Notes: a model not told the origin generated them from the letters alone. A stretch of DNA of 64,000 bases from Metridium senile (GCA_949775045.1 OX459099.1:20196644-20260643), one strand, 5' to 3'. Shown: positions 1 through 62,954, counted from the stretch's first letter. Numbers and translations are program-made.

Positions 1-117
1 TCAATCGCAGATCACCCCATATCAACTGGTCAGCGGGTGATACCTAAAATCTAGAAAGATGCCCTTTGAAATTTTACAAAAGAAATTTTTATATTATTAG
101 ACATTTTCTCGGCTAAA

Positions 118-3100
118 ATGACGATATTTTCTAAAACTGTTAGCTACAACGATTTAGTATCTTTGCTGCCGTATGTGGAAGTGCCACAATCTTTGAAAGC
201 TGTGTTTTCATTTACTAATTTTGTGCATGCATTATCGGGAGCAATCGTAAGTAAAAAGAAGACATATTGTTGCTTTTATATTTAATCTTACTAGAAGAAC
301 TATCCTAGACAAAAGAGATATCTGTAAAGTTATATATATTTCAAGTCTATAATGTTTTGTTAGTTAATTGTAAGTTACGTTAAGCTGAAAAAAAGTTTAT
401 AAGCATATAAGAGTTAATTATGCTCTTGTCATTTTATACGAAGCCGGTTCAGAATATTGTACAAGTTTTGTACTATAAAATTCTGTTTATTTATTGTAAC
501 TATTCAAGATGGACTTTTTCTCTTTAATAATTATATAGAAATTGTACAGTTCAAGCATAAAATTCTATATTGCCAAATATATCAACATTGCTCAATAGAA
601 TAATAATTTTGATTCTTTATATTTCCCTTTTGCTTATTTTGCGTTACTTCATTTTCTCAGGGCAGTGTTACTGCAATGTCAACATTTTATCCTCTGGACA
701 CAGCAAGAACTAGGTTACAAGGTAAAGAATAATTTTTGTATGAATTGTGCAATAGAGCACTTGGGGGGTATGGGTGGGGGTGAGTGTTGTGTTGTGTTAG
801 GGGGGAGGTGTGGAGTATTTTTTCTTCCTATTGAAAAATGATAATTATGATTGTAGTGATGTTCAATCAGGATGATGATGATAGTGATAATGATTATTAT
901 GTTGGTGGGATGATGATTTTAGTTGTAAAAATGGTAATAGTGATGGTGGTGATGATCATGATGATGATGATAGTGATGATGATAATGAGTGATGATGTCG
1001 TGATGATAATTGATGACAGTGATGTTGACAGTGATGATGGTGATAATGATGTTGATGGTGGTAATAATTAATGATGATGGTGATGTTGTTGGCGATGATA
1101 GTGTTGCTGATGATGATGGCGATGATGATAATGATGATGTTGTTGGCGATGATAGTGTTGCTGATGATGGTGGTGATAATGATGATGTTGTTGGCGATGA
1201 TAGTGTTGCTGATGATGATGGCGATGATGATGGCGATGATGATAATGATGATGGTGATGTTGTTGGCGATGATAGTGTTGCTGATGATGATGGCGATGAT
1301 GATGGCGATGATGATAATGATGATGGTGATGTTGTTGGCGATGATAGTGTTGCTGATGATGATGGCGATGATGATGGCGATGATGATAATGATGATGGTG
1401 ATGTTGTTGGCGATGATAGTGTTGCTGATGATGATGGCGATGATGAGTGATGATGGTGATAATGATGATGGTGATGTTGTTGGCGATGATATTATTGATG
1501 ATGGCGATGATGATGAGTGATGATAGTGATAACAATGATGGTGATGTTGTTGGCGATGATATTATTGATGATGGCGATGATGATGAGTGATGATGGTGAT
1601 GTTGTTGGCGATGATATTATTGATGATGGCGATGATGATGAGTGATGATAGTGATAACGATGATGGTGATGTTGTTGGCGATGATATTATTGATGATGGC
1701 GATGATGATGAGTGATGATAGTGATAACAATGATGGTGATGTTGTTGGCGATGATATTATTGATGATGGCGATGATGATGAGTGATGATGGTGATAATGA
1801 TGATGGTGATGTTGTTGGCGATGATATTATTGATGATGGCGATGATGATGAGTGATGATAGTGATAACGATGATGGTGATGTTGTTGGCGATGATAGTGT
1901 TGCTAATGATGGTGAGTGATGATGGTAATGGAAATGAGGATGGTAATGATGATGATGTTGATGGTGATGATGATGATGTTGATGGTGATGATGATGAGTG
2001 ATGATTTCGGTGATGACACTGATAATTTATCACTGATAGTGATGATACACGAAGTACATGATATATATAAAATATTTTAATATGTTAAAATAATTATTGA
2101 AATGACGATATCTGACCAAGCTGATTTTCCATGTATTTCAGTTGACGATAAAAGGAAATCCAAAGGAACATTGTATGTCTTGATGGAAATTATGCAAGAT
2201 GAAGGAATGTAAGTAAAACTATATGTAAACATTATGATGACAGTGATGATAATGATTGATGATATTGTTGATGGTGATTACTAATGATGATATCAAAGAT
2301 ATCGTAGGTCGTGTGAATATTTTTTTTATTAATAACTCAAAACACATACACACAAAATTTACAATTAAAGAGTGTGGATATTAAACATGGCGCTACTTCG
2401 ACCTATTTTTGAACATTTCTTATTGTCGAGCTTTCGCCCACACTGGGTCATCTTCAGGACTAACAGAAACTAATTGTTACATTTAAAATAAATGATGATG
2501 ATATTGCTGATGGTGGCAATGCTGATGATGATGATGATGTTATCACTACATGATAATTATGATGACAATGATGACAATGATGAATTTATTTATTTATACT
2601 AGGTGCTTACTATGCACATTTTAAAACTCAATGCGCTTACAAAATAGGATCGGTGTCAAAATATTTACAGAAGAGAAATGTTGAAATGATGATGATGATG
2701 ATGATGATATTTCTGATGATGATGATACAGATAATGATGATGCAGATGATGACCATAATAATATTATATAACTAATAACAACAAACAGGTTCCCATTTAA
2801 ATCTGTACTTTCCCATTTAAATCTGTACTTATGCAAATTTTGTTGATGTGTGCTAAACACACAGATCAACCAATCAGAGAAGTTCACTTTAGAAATAATA
2901 TACTCTGATTGGTTGATCTGTGTGTTTAGCACACATCAACACAATTTGCATAAGTACAGATTTAAATGGGAACTTGTTAACAATGTTAACACTATTTTGT
3001 CTAACAGACAATCATGGTATCGTGGATTAGGGCCCGTGCTGATTAGTCTCTACTGTTCCAACTTTCTGTATTTCTACACATTTAACAGTCTTAAAGCTGT

Positions 3101-6100
3101 GTTCCTTAAAAACAGACATGTATCTTCAAAAAGACAGGATCTACTCTTTGGATATATCGCTGGTAAAGACTTAAACAATATGACATGAATTTTTCATGGT
3201 TGTGACATGTCAAGTTAACAAATATAATTATCAACTCCTTTGAATTTATATGTTTACTTAGTGCAAAGCATATGAAGTTGGACCATGAAGGAAAATCAAA
3301 TAAATACTAACAATATATCTATCTATATAGCTACTATATATTGTGAATACATATGTAGTAGCTGCTATAGTAGCTGCAAGATCTTGGCATGTAAACCTCA
3401 ATCTGCAAGAACTTGCATGAACTTTCAAGTTTCTGCCAAGATTTGATTAAGATCTTCGGACCAAGATCCTTCCAGGAAATTCACTTGTCAAGATTTTAGT
3501 AAAATCTTGGATGATCTTGCAATAGCTTACAAGATCTTTCAAGATCTTAACCAGATCTTAACAAGATGGTCAACCTGGGCATGCACTCAACCAGAATATT
3601 TTGTGAAAATATGAATAATATTGTATTCGATATTGTAATCCTGCATTATGCATTCACCAGGTCTTGTAAATGTACTCCTGACTACACCCCTGTGGGTTGT
3701 ATTTGATATTGTAATCCTGTATTATGCATTCACCAGGTCTTGTAAATGTAGTCCTGACTACACCCCTGTGGGTTGCCAACACAAGGTTAAAGCTACAAGG
3801 AGTCAAGTTTAGGTCTGAGAACTTGGAAAATGAAAATAAACATCAATATAAAGGATTAATAGGTAAAGTTATGCTGTAGCAATGTCATCATTCCCAGGGG
3901 GAGAGTATTTCTTACAGTATTGGGTAAGGGTGTGCTGCAGAGATCCTCTTCCCCTGACTCAATCATAAATCACATTTGTGTTACCAGTAATTACCATCAT
4001 CATCAACACCATAATAGTTATCACCTTTATGTTGATCATCATCACCATCATCAACAACATCCTAATGATTATCATCTTTATGTTGATCATCACCATCATC
4101 ATGGTAGTCATCATCAACATCATCATCACCATCATCAACACCATAATTATTACTAGCATCATCATGTTAATCATCAACATCATCATCACCATTATCAACA
4201 CCATAATTATTATTATCATCATCATGTTAACCATCACCATCACCATCATCATCATCATAATTATTATTATCATCATCATGTTAACCATCACCATCATCAT
4301 CATCATGATTATTATTATCATCATCATGTTAACCATCAACATCACCATCATCATCATCATGATTATTATTATCATCATCATGTTAACCATCAACATCATC
4401 ATCATCATCAACACCGTAATTATTATTATTATCATCATGTTAACCATCAACATCATCATCATCATCATCAACACCGTAATTATTATTATCATCATGTTAA
4501 TCATCAACATCATCATCAACTCCATAACTATTATTATCATCATCATGTTAATCATCACCATCATCATGGTAGTCATCATCATCATCACCATAATGATTAT
4601 CATCATCATGTTAATTATCACCATCATCATCAACATTATAATGATTATCATCATCATATTAATCATCATCATCATCATGGTAGTCATCATCATCATCACC
4701 ATAATGATTATCATCATCATGTTAATTATCACCATCATCATCAACATTATAATGATTATCATCATCATGGAAGTCATCATCATCAATACTCTTTTCCATT
4801 CATTCAGATGTAATTACCCAGATAAGTCGTGATGAAGGTGTTTTAACTCTGTGGAATGGTATTGGTTCATCTGTGTTCTTGGCGGGAAATCCTGCCATCC
4901 ACTTTATGGTCTATGAAAGTATAAAGCGCTTCATTAAAAGAACTGGGAAAACTGTAAGTTGTTTTTTACTAGAACTTGACGTGTACTCAGCATATACATC
5001 CAAGCATGGTCTTGTAAAGCTTCATTTTCAATGCTTTACTCTATGGAAGAAATAGAAAACCAGGCAGCGTGCTCTATTGCTTAACTCTATTGAAGAAATA
5101 GAAAACCAGGCAGCGTGCTCTATTGCTTAACTCTATTGAAGAAATAGAAAACCAGGCAGCGTGCTCTATTGCTTAACTCTATTGAAGAAATAGAAAACCA
5201 GGCAGCGTGCTCTATTGCTTAACTCTATTGAAGAAATAGAAAATGAGACAGCGTGCTCTATTGCTTAAATTTTAAGAAGACGAAAGAATCATTAGGAGAA
5301 GTATGACATGACATGCACGTAGTGCTTGTCGAGTCTTCTTAAAATTCGCAAGTGATCTATAACTCGATAGAGCATTGCTGCCAAGTATTATAAATTTCTT
5401 TTATAAAATATTGAATATTTAAAATCAAACAAATCGATGCTCCGTGCACTGTTGAGTTATAGAGAACACTTCTCTATAATGCTGTGTAGACTTGATTTTC
5501 ATGGTCGTCAATCAACTGTAATTCCAAGGAAATACAGAAACAATTATCCATTGCCGAATAGCACTAACCCTGGCTTAACTCTAAAGGATTTAATTATTCC
5601 TTTTCATAAGCCTTTGACAACCTTTTTGAATCAGGTGCATTTGTGTTTTTTTTTCTGCAGAAACTGAGTGCGTCAGAGTTCTTTTTAATTGGAGCAATAG
5701 CAAAGGCAGTAGCTACAGTGGTGACATATCCATTGCAGATAGCACAGTGCAAACAAAGGGTAAAACAATTATACTGTGAGCATTTCCAGCCATCACTTCC
5801 CATTGACACACATTCACTACCAGTGTCTCATAAGCCACCACTCCCCATATTGGTGATCTTCGTTTAGGTTCACTCTTGAAAGTATTTATGTCCATCACCT
5901 TCTTCTGCGACAGTAACACCACACACACTACCATTGCACTCAGTATTTACAATCATCACTCCCCATCAGGGCTCTTCTGTGATGTTTACACCACATACAC
6001 TCAGTATTAGAGCTCCATTATGGCTCTTCCACAAGATTTTCTCCAAACACACCGCCAAGTACACTCAGTATTCTCAACCATCACTCCCAATAAGGGCTTT

Positions 6101-7933
6101 TCTGTTAGGTTCACTCCACAGACACACTACCACTCCACTCAGTATTTACAACTAATCACTCCCAATCAGGGCTTTTCTGTGAGGTTCACCACACATTATG
6201 GCAGCTAGCAGTACAGATCTTCCACAAGGTTTGCTGCAAACACACCACGTACCACTACACTCAGTGTTTCAAAGAAAACTTTCATTCTAGATGCAGCTTC
6301 ATATATTTCTTTGTTTGCAGGCAGGTTATCAGGAAACCAAACAACATACACATCTTCTGGCTTTGCTTTCAAAACTTATCAGGTAATTAATAAGCTTTAA
6401 AGGCCTGTTTATACTTTTTATAGCAGCTTTGTCGCCGCAATTTCGAATATGCTCGATTTTAGGAGACAGAAAGTCACAGCAAATTGCACTAAATTCCGAA
6501 CATGTATGTTCAAAGTAGCGTTGACAAATCTGCGATAAAATCGCCATTGAAATCGCTAGTGTAAATGGGCCTTTAGAATGTGAGAATCAATTATATATAT
6601 ATATTATTAAATAGTATTTATAGATTTTTATTATTGTATAATCCTATAGTATATGAATTGTAAATATGTATTTATATAAGTATGTATTTGATTGATTGAT
6701 TAATTACTAGGAGGGCCACTGGGTCATCAGTCCTTTTGTACTGTCGTGTGATACCCCCTATGAATAAAGCTGATTGTATTGTATTGATATTCATTGAAAA
6801 CCATAATATACATTTTAAAACACTTCTCTTGTATATTCTACTAATCCTGCATACTATATATAACTGGCAGCACTTTATAAAAACTCATTTTATATACTTA
6901 GCTCACAGGCAGCCCAACTAGTCGATCTGAGGAATTTTTTCAAAGCGAATAAAATATTTTTTTACCGCACCCCAAGTTGATGAAGAGCCCGCGCTCTCAA
7001 AGAATAACAAAAAAAACTTTTGTTCAATATGGCACGCGAGGTGCACGGTAAAAAAATATTTTATTCCCTTTAAAAAAATCCTCAATCAAAATATTCTATG
7101 AAAAAAATAGATAACAAGAGACGAAATACCGACATCCTTTGCAGACTTTAGAGTGTGGACTGTGGCTTTGTTTGCAACAACGATTTTTGAAATAGGTGTA
7201 TATTTCATGTTTTCTATTAATTTCCTAGTATTATAATATTGTAAAATAATGTGTGCAAAAAAAATAATTGTTGTTAATGTTGTTAGCTCAACCAGAAACA
7301 TCTTGAGTACAATAATGCAGTTCCCAGTCACACGCGGCCAACTAGAGCTTCAAACACAGACGAAAATAAAGTTTTGGTGGATGTCAATCAATTGTATTTC
7401 CAGGGCAACACAAGCTAAAATGTCTGTTGCAAATCAGTGATAAATTCGCTACTCAGAGTTTCTTCCTGTAAAAATGATTTAAAAAATATTTTCCAAACTC
7501 TCTGAAATCGAGGATGGAATACTAGGAAGAGAAAGGTTAGGCAAAAAGACAAATAGAAGCTCAATTCTATCAAAATTAGATCAAATTTACATAAATTCTT
7601 CGTGTTGTGAATTTATCACCGATCCGATCGGTAACGGACAAGTGTGTCTGTGTTACCTTGGAAATACAGTTGATTGACGTCTACCAAAACTCAATTTTTC
7701 GTCTGTGTTTGAAGGTCTAGTTGACTGGGAATCGCAGTTATGGATCAGAAACAATATATCATTTAAACTTTACTTGTCTTTGATATTCTAGAGAAAGAGG
7801 TTTCTTGGGACTGTACAAAGGAATGGAGGCAAAGCTCCTTCAAACCGTCATGACGGCAGCTCTCATGTTTCTTGCTTATGAGAAGATATCAGCTTTTATA
7901 TTTGCTATTAGTAGAAGAATGGTCAAACAATAA
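118..7933 (+). CDS. SLC25A17: Peroxisomal membrane carrier PMP34 (SLC25A17), 9 exons, 328 aa
   Basis: Mitochondrial-carrier-family protein of the peroxisomal membrane; known relatives exchange CoA, FAD, NAD+ and adenine nucleotides. Exons: 118-246, 661-721, 2142-2208, 3008-3162, 3737-3862, 4808-4953, 5661-5759, 6321-6382, 7792-7933. All introns are GT-AG and phases agree throughout (987 nt including the stop). The three carrier repeats are visible: PLDTAR at residues 54-59, PLWVANTR at 147-154 and PLQIAQ at 252-257. The stretches [16 protein letters not shown] and [16 protein letters not shown], and the end [13 protein letters not shown], are diagnostic of PMP34 rather than of mitochondrial carriers. 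Length is close to human (307 aa); the extra residues are N-terminal, because the only in-frame ATG in exon 1 (118) lies about 28 codons before the conserved start. A further 5' exon cannot be excluded. The gene converges with TRPA1. Very sure of identity, less sure of the start. Confidence 0.95.
247..660. other. SLC25A17 intron 1
   Basis: AT-rich intron with donor gtaagt at 247 and acceptor ttctcag ending at 660. No repeat or element recognised. Confidence 0.85.
838..2035. repeat. GAT-rich minisatellite, about 69-72 bp unit
   Basis: Fills most of SLC25A17 intron 2. From about 1080 it becomes a higher-order repeat anchored by gttgttggcgatgat. The first block has units carrying gtgttgctgatgatgatggc; after about 1480 a second block has units carrying attattgatgatggcgatg, with period near 69-72 bp. 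Because nearly all bases are in triplets without stops, several frames are open (Asp-rich on +, His-rich on -). None has coding character. Confidence 0.9.
2784..2978. mobile_element. 195-bp foldback MITE, copy 1, flanked by 4-bp duplication
   Basis: A near-perfect palindrome. The left part (starting aacaggttcccattt) reappears inverted at the right end (ending aaatgggaacttgtt), with a short centre around 2890. The immediate flanks are aaca on both sides (2780-2783 and 2979-2982), consistent with a 4-bp target-site duplication. A second 195-bp copy is at 41258-41452. It lies in SLC25A17 intron 3, 29 bp before exon 4. Each arm carries CCAATCAGAG. Confidence 0.85.
3623..3774 (+). repeat. 76-bp tandem duplication covering a 3' splice site
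   Basis: Two copies (3623-3698 and 3699-3774), differing at about three bases. Each contains the end of intron 4, the acceptor CAG and the first 38 bases of SLC25A17 exon 5. The downstream acceptor (ending 3736) gives the conserved protein. The upstream acceptor (ending 3660) would insert 76 nt and shift the frame. Confidence 0.95.
3975..4800. repeat. ATC-rich minisatellite in SLC25A17 intron 5
   Basis: CAT/ATC triplets broken by recurrent blocks such as atcatcatcatgttaacc and ataattattattatc, giving imperfect units of about 60-70 bp across the intron between 3862 and 4808. Open in two frames, as expected of triplet repeats; not coding. Confidence 0.9.
5046..5268. repeat. 46-bp tandem repeat, about five copies
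   Basis: Units of about 46 bp containing gaagaaatagaaaaccaggc and gcgtgctctattgctta, nearly identical except for the last (aaaatgagac). The unit corresponds to the terminal part of the foldback element that follows (5250-5490) and has a single-copy counterpart at 52075-52138 in inverse orientation. Confidence 0.9.
5250..5490. mobile_element. Foldback element related to 51860-52138
   Basis: Contains the inverted pair attttaagaagac (about 5267) and gtcttcttaaaat (about 5332), then ctcgatagagcattgctgcc and a stretch with cgatgctccgtgcactg. The same parts occur in reverse order and complement at 51860-52138. It lies in SLC25A17 intron 6. Confidence 0.75.
5780..6270. repeat. Degenerate minisatellite in SLC25A17 intron 7
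   Basis: Recurring blocks cactcagtatttacaa, atcactcccc and agggcttttctgt appear at about 5938, 6062 and 6137, with weaker versions around 5800 and 6000. Spacing is irregular (75-125 bp). No coding signal. Confidence 0.7.
6590..6790 (+). mobile_element. LINE-like 3' end (untranslated part)
   Basis: A T/A-rich stretch ending in caataaagctgattgtatt-like sequence (cctatgaataaagctgattg then tattgtattg). This resembles the 3' terminus of a truncated non-LTR retrotransposon. No reverse-transcriptase coding part remains. Call is by pattern only. Confidence 0.4.
7083..7210. mobile_element. Foldback-family fragment (ccgacatcctttgcag family)
   Basis: Contains ccgacatcctttgcaga, tagagtgtggactgtggctt and gcaacaacgatttttgaaat. 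The same series recurs, directly or inverted, at 17970-18250, 29780-29840 and 32598-32950. In two of those places left and right copies face each other, so the full element is probably a foldback MITE and this is one arm. Confidence 0.65.
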
Positions 7934-8711
7934 CTAATGTAATATTCGATGCCTCAGGCAAGTTGCTTACACCAGAGGGGAACTCGGTTTTAAAATAATT
8001 GGGTATAGTTTTATCAGAGTTCGTGCTACTCCTTAAACTCCTTGAAAACTCCTTAGATTTGATTGACGTTTTTAAGGGCTTGAATTTTAAAAAATCAGAA
8101 AAAAAACTAATTCTAGCTAAAGTAGGGTAAATTTTGATCAAATTTCTTTATTCTGTGCGACGTTAACAATGACAGGAATATCATTTATATATCATAGGTG
8201 TCGCAACAAGTGCTTAAAAAAAATACTTTTTGGTCTTTGAAAACTCCTTGAAAACTCGGACCTTAGATTTGATTTACTGACATCAGCACCAACCCTTACC
8301 GGTTTAAAGTCAGCGATTTGTTATCTTTTAGGGTAACAAAAAAGTTTTTGTAGCCATGCCCTTTTCTCTTCATGTTTTATATGGAATTTCTTAGGGTTAA
8401 AAATCGTCTGTGTCACGCCCTTTTAAGGGGACCTTTGGCATCTCTCTCATTTCTGACAAACATACCCAATACTTTTAAAACTGAGTCAACCAATCTGAGT
8501 CACACAAGAAAAATGTCTTCTCAAAAATGTTCAAATAAATTCAAAGGTTGACACAAAGGGATTTGTTGTTGTAACCTTTAGGAGTGACAAGTTGAACCAC
8601 CTAGCGTGTACCAGCCTTTATACTCAAACTATTATTATTATTTATAATTAATAATTTTATGATAATAATAATAATAAATGATGATGAAACGGAAGTGTTT
8701 TTAAGTAGTGT
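7934..8711. other. Convergent spacer between SLC25A17 and TRPA1 stops
   Basis: Only 778 bp separate the two stop codons, so the 3' UTRs must end or overlap here. There is a direct repeat of actccttgaaaactcctt-like sequence (about 8036-8056 and 8243-8258). An AATAAA on the + strand at 8534-8539 could serve SLC25A17. AT-rich, otherwise nothing recognised. Confidence 0.6.
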
Positions 8712-35049
<26,338 letters not shown>

Positions 35050-36509
35050 TTCAATTCTTGATAAAACCTTGTTTCTTTATGTAAAAACACACCAAAACTA
35101 CACAATTCTTGCGCCGGAGAATCGAAGAAAGACGCGTTGACTTGACTTGAGCAACAATTAATTATCAGTTCTTAGTCATTTGAAAGCTACTTGCACGTCA
35201 AACTTTCTTTTAGAAATCTTTGTTAAGATGACAAATGGCCAAAACGGTCCTTTTCAATGTGGTTTCCTTCGTAGAGTTTGAAAGAATTGAAGCCCCGCTA
35301 ATGTTATGGTGTGTTATTTGATTAAAACGAAGTCGAGTTTAGTATTGTGACGATTATTAAACAGAATAGTCAATAAATTACACATACATATTCATCATCA
35401 CGAAAGTAATAAGATAAAATAATAAAAAATGAATTATTAAAACTAGTGAGTATTAAATAAAGTCAAAAATTAATGCTCGACTATTTAGAAGATTTTTTTA
35501 AAGGAATACACACACAAAAAAAAATAGGCGAACGAAACTTGTCGTATTGTTGTAATATATTTTAATCTCAATTATCACCTAGAACTTTTTACACTGCAGG
35601 AAGCCAAAAGCATAATTAAAGCTAGGTATACAACATCTGTATATAACAATAACATTCCCTTTTTAAGAAAATTTTTTAGGTCTTTTATAACTGAAAATTG
35701 CTTTGAGACAATTATATTCTGGAAATGACAGAAATCATGGCTTTTAGTCGAGTTTGTGGCTTTTTTCCTCTACTAAGGAAACAGTTTTGATGGGAATTAA
35801 TCGTTTTTGCAATGACAGTGCAAATAGAGTTTAATTGGTATTCTTTATAGGCGGATTTACATTTACACAAAATATGACAAAATACATACTTTTAATATTG
35901 CTTTTTGGTGCGAAGTTCAAAGTTTATATCAAACTATTAAACCTCTCTATGTCGAACAAACCTCGCTATATCGAACAAACTTCGAAAATTCGCTAAATCT
36001 AACAAACCTCGCTAAATCTAACAAACCTCGCTATACCGAACAAACCTTCCTATATCGAACAAACCTCGCTATGTCGAACAAACCTCGCTATATCGAACAA
36101 GCCTCGCTATATCGACAATTAACGATGATTCTCCGATGAAACGATGGCACGCCGACAAGATGCCGAACGCTGCCAAGTTCCTTATCTTGTTTCTATTAAT
36201 TCCCTGATTTACTACCGAGTCTTAGCCGAAGATCCACCAACGGAAGGCCGATGGTATTCCGATGACACTCAAACTGTAAACATGCGGAGGTGACATGCGG
36301 CACTTGGATGAAACGACTTCACTCCGACCTAAGGCTGATGGTACTCGGTTAACCCGACGATACTCCGAATGGAAGCCACCAACGCGACGATACTCCGACA
36401 AAAAGTCGATGCTACTCCATTAATACTCGGGCGAGATGCCAAAATCGTCGACTTTCTCCATTTCGACGTTCTAAGTCTCGCTAAAATACTCACAGATTCG
36501 ATGGCGCAT
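35050..36509. other. Spacer between TRPA1 start and INTS15 stop
   Basis: 1.46 kb. Should contain the TRPA1 promoter and 5' UTR and the INTS15 3' UTR. Neither a TATA box nor a poly(A) signal could be assigned with confidence. Includes the minisatellite 35938-36118 and a stretch (36130-36450) with repeated gatactccg/ccgacgatac words. Confidence 0.6.
35938..36118. repeat. About 20-bp minisatellite, about nine units
   Basis: cctcgctatatcgaacaaa units with variants (aaatctaacaaa, tgtcgaacaaa), tandem over about 180 bp in the spacer upstream of TRPA1. Confidence 0.88.
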
Positions 36510-43168
<6,659 letters not shown>

Positions 43169-43284
43169 TTTAGCGAATTTTTGTCACGATGTGAAACTTA
43201 TGCTACCTCGTCCGCCATTTTGAATTAAGCTACCAGGCCTTTTTGTAAAGACACAGGTAGCCCAAATATAAATGGTCAACATTG

Positions 43285-43885
43285 CAGAACATTGACTCTC
43301 TTCGTTTCTTTTTATATTCGCTTCCCAGTTCCCTCCCCGCTCTCCTATGCTTTTCTCCTCTCTTCTCTTCCTTATATCTCCCTTCATACTTTTTATTTCC
43401 TTTGGCTTTTCTCCTATTTTATTTTATGATTTCTAGGCTTCCTTCCCTTCACTACCTTTCATTCTATTTTCAATTCTTCCCAATCCTTGCCTGTCCATTC
43501 CTATCCTTCCCTCTCCAGTTTCCTTTCTTTTCCTGTCCTCTCCTTTCCTGTCCTCTCCTTCCATTACCTTTCCTCTCCTACCATTCTATTCCTTTCCTAT
43601 ATTTTCCTTGCACATTATTTCCTATCCTTTCTTTCCCTCTTCAGTTTCCTTTCCTGTCCTCTCCTTCCCTGTCCTTTCATTTCCTATCCTTTCCTCTTTA
43701 TTCCTATCCTTTCATATAATTTTGCCCGAACAAATACCTTTCCTTTCCTCTCAATTACTATCCTTTTCTACCTTTCCTATCCATTCTATTCCTCTACATT
43801 CTATTCCTCTCCTCTCCATTCCTATTCTTTCCTTGTATACCCTTTCCTATCCATTCCTTCCTTCCCCTATCCATTCTATTCCTTT
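43285..43885. repeat. Polypyrimidine tract, about 600 bp, upstream of INTS15
   Basis: Almost only C and T on the + strand (cctttcctgtcctctcc type), starting about 115 bp upstream of the INTS15 ATG. Ser/Leu/Phe-rich frames are artefacts. Confidence 0.92.
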
Positions 43886-44283
43886 CCGGATTGAACATGT
43901 TAAGGGGAGGGCGTATTTTGTAACTAGAATCAATTCCACAATGGCTTAACCCTTTTTATTCATAACATGTGTTTTTATTCTTCATTGTCATCATTGACTT
44001 ATAAGTCGTTTATAATTCATGCATGCTTGTCATGCTCATCTACTATTGTTTACAAAATGATATATTTTGCTCTATTATTATTCTGTGTCGCCTGAAAATA
44101 ATATTTAATATTTAAATGATAACTATCAATTTAACCATAGTATTTTTTTAACAGTACCATTATATCCCCTTAAAGAAAATGAAGAAAGAAATATGACGTT
44201 TTGAAATGGAAAATGACATAATGAGGGTGTTCCGTTTTTCTAAAATGTATGCACGACTAAGAAGCTTTGATCTCTATAGATGG

Positions 44284-44415
44284 TTTGTAACCATTCCCAG
44301 GAGAATGAATTGAACAAAAGGACCACAAGTCACGGTGATGGTTTTCTTTTGTCAAGACCACAAGCATGGCTGCCGTTTCTTTTGTTCAATTCCATCTACT
44401 GGGAATGGTTGCAAT
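44284..44415. mobile_element. Hairpin element
   Basis: taaccattcccaggagaatg, attgaacaaaag on the left; cttttgttcaat, actgggaatggttgca on the right. The centre carries a smaller inverted pair gaccacaagtcac/caagaccacaagcat. Intergenic. Confidence 0.7.
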
Positions 44416-45024
44416 ACATCTATATCATATACAAATGTTACAGAACATCTTTTTTCAAAAAGGTTGTCAAAGACGGAAGTCAATTATGGGCATACACCTA
44501 CTTAAAAAAGGTTAGCAATTATTTAGACACCTCGAGTATTCCGCCTACTTAGATAAATACCCATAATTCATTGCCATCTTGGAATGAGCTGTTGTCTTTG
44601 AAAGCCTTGTAAAAATAGTTGTATACCCATAATTCGTATCGGTCTTAGAATGGATTTTCTTTTTGACAACCTTTTTGAAATAGGTGTATGGCGAGAATTC
44701 CTTGAAATGGAGTATCACCTTGGACAACCTTTTGAAATGGGCTTGAAAGTCGTTTGTCGAACTATCCATTAAAGCTATATCTAAAATCTATATAATGCAT
44801 TGATTTTCCAAAGGATTTTAGGTTAAAAATGGTTACTATACAATCGATCGAATTAACATTCGGAAGCTAACTCATGCAAAACTTGCCCTCTATTTTATGA
44901 AAAATAAAATCAAACAAAATACCAAATTAAGTCTACTATAGATCAATTTTCGCCGTTTTTTTTTACTATTTGAACGATATCATTGTAACCATACATGCGT
45001 TGTTAAGCTAAAACTGATTTCATT

Positions 45025-45059
45025 TTTATTTAAGACTGTTTTAAAAGCATGCATTTATT
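45025..45059 (-). terminator. Candidate polyadenylation signals of the polycystin gene
   Basis: AATAAA on the minus strand at 45059-45054 and 45030-45025, about 20 and 50 bp after the stop codon. Position and sequence are plausible; not proven. Confidence 0.5.
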
Positions 45060-45079
45060 GAAAGTAGGTCTTGAAGTTT

Positions 45080-62929
<17,850 letters not shown>

Positions 62930-62954
62930 CTAGGTATCAGACATAAAAAGGGTG

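Larger units (their letters stand above)
43169..45079. other. Spacer between INTS15 start and polycystin stop
   Basis: 1.9 kb. Holds the polypyrimidine tract 43285-43885, a hairpin at 44284-44415 and repeated tacccataattc / gacaacctttttgaaa words (44440-44770). No conserved gene. The INTS15 promoter must lie near 43169-43270, where no TATA box is evident. Confidence 0.6.
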
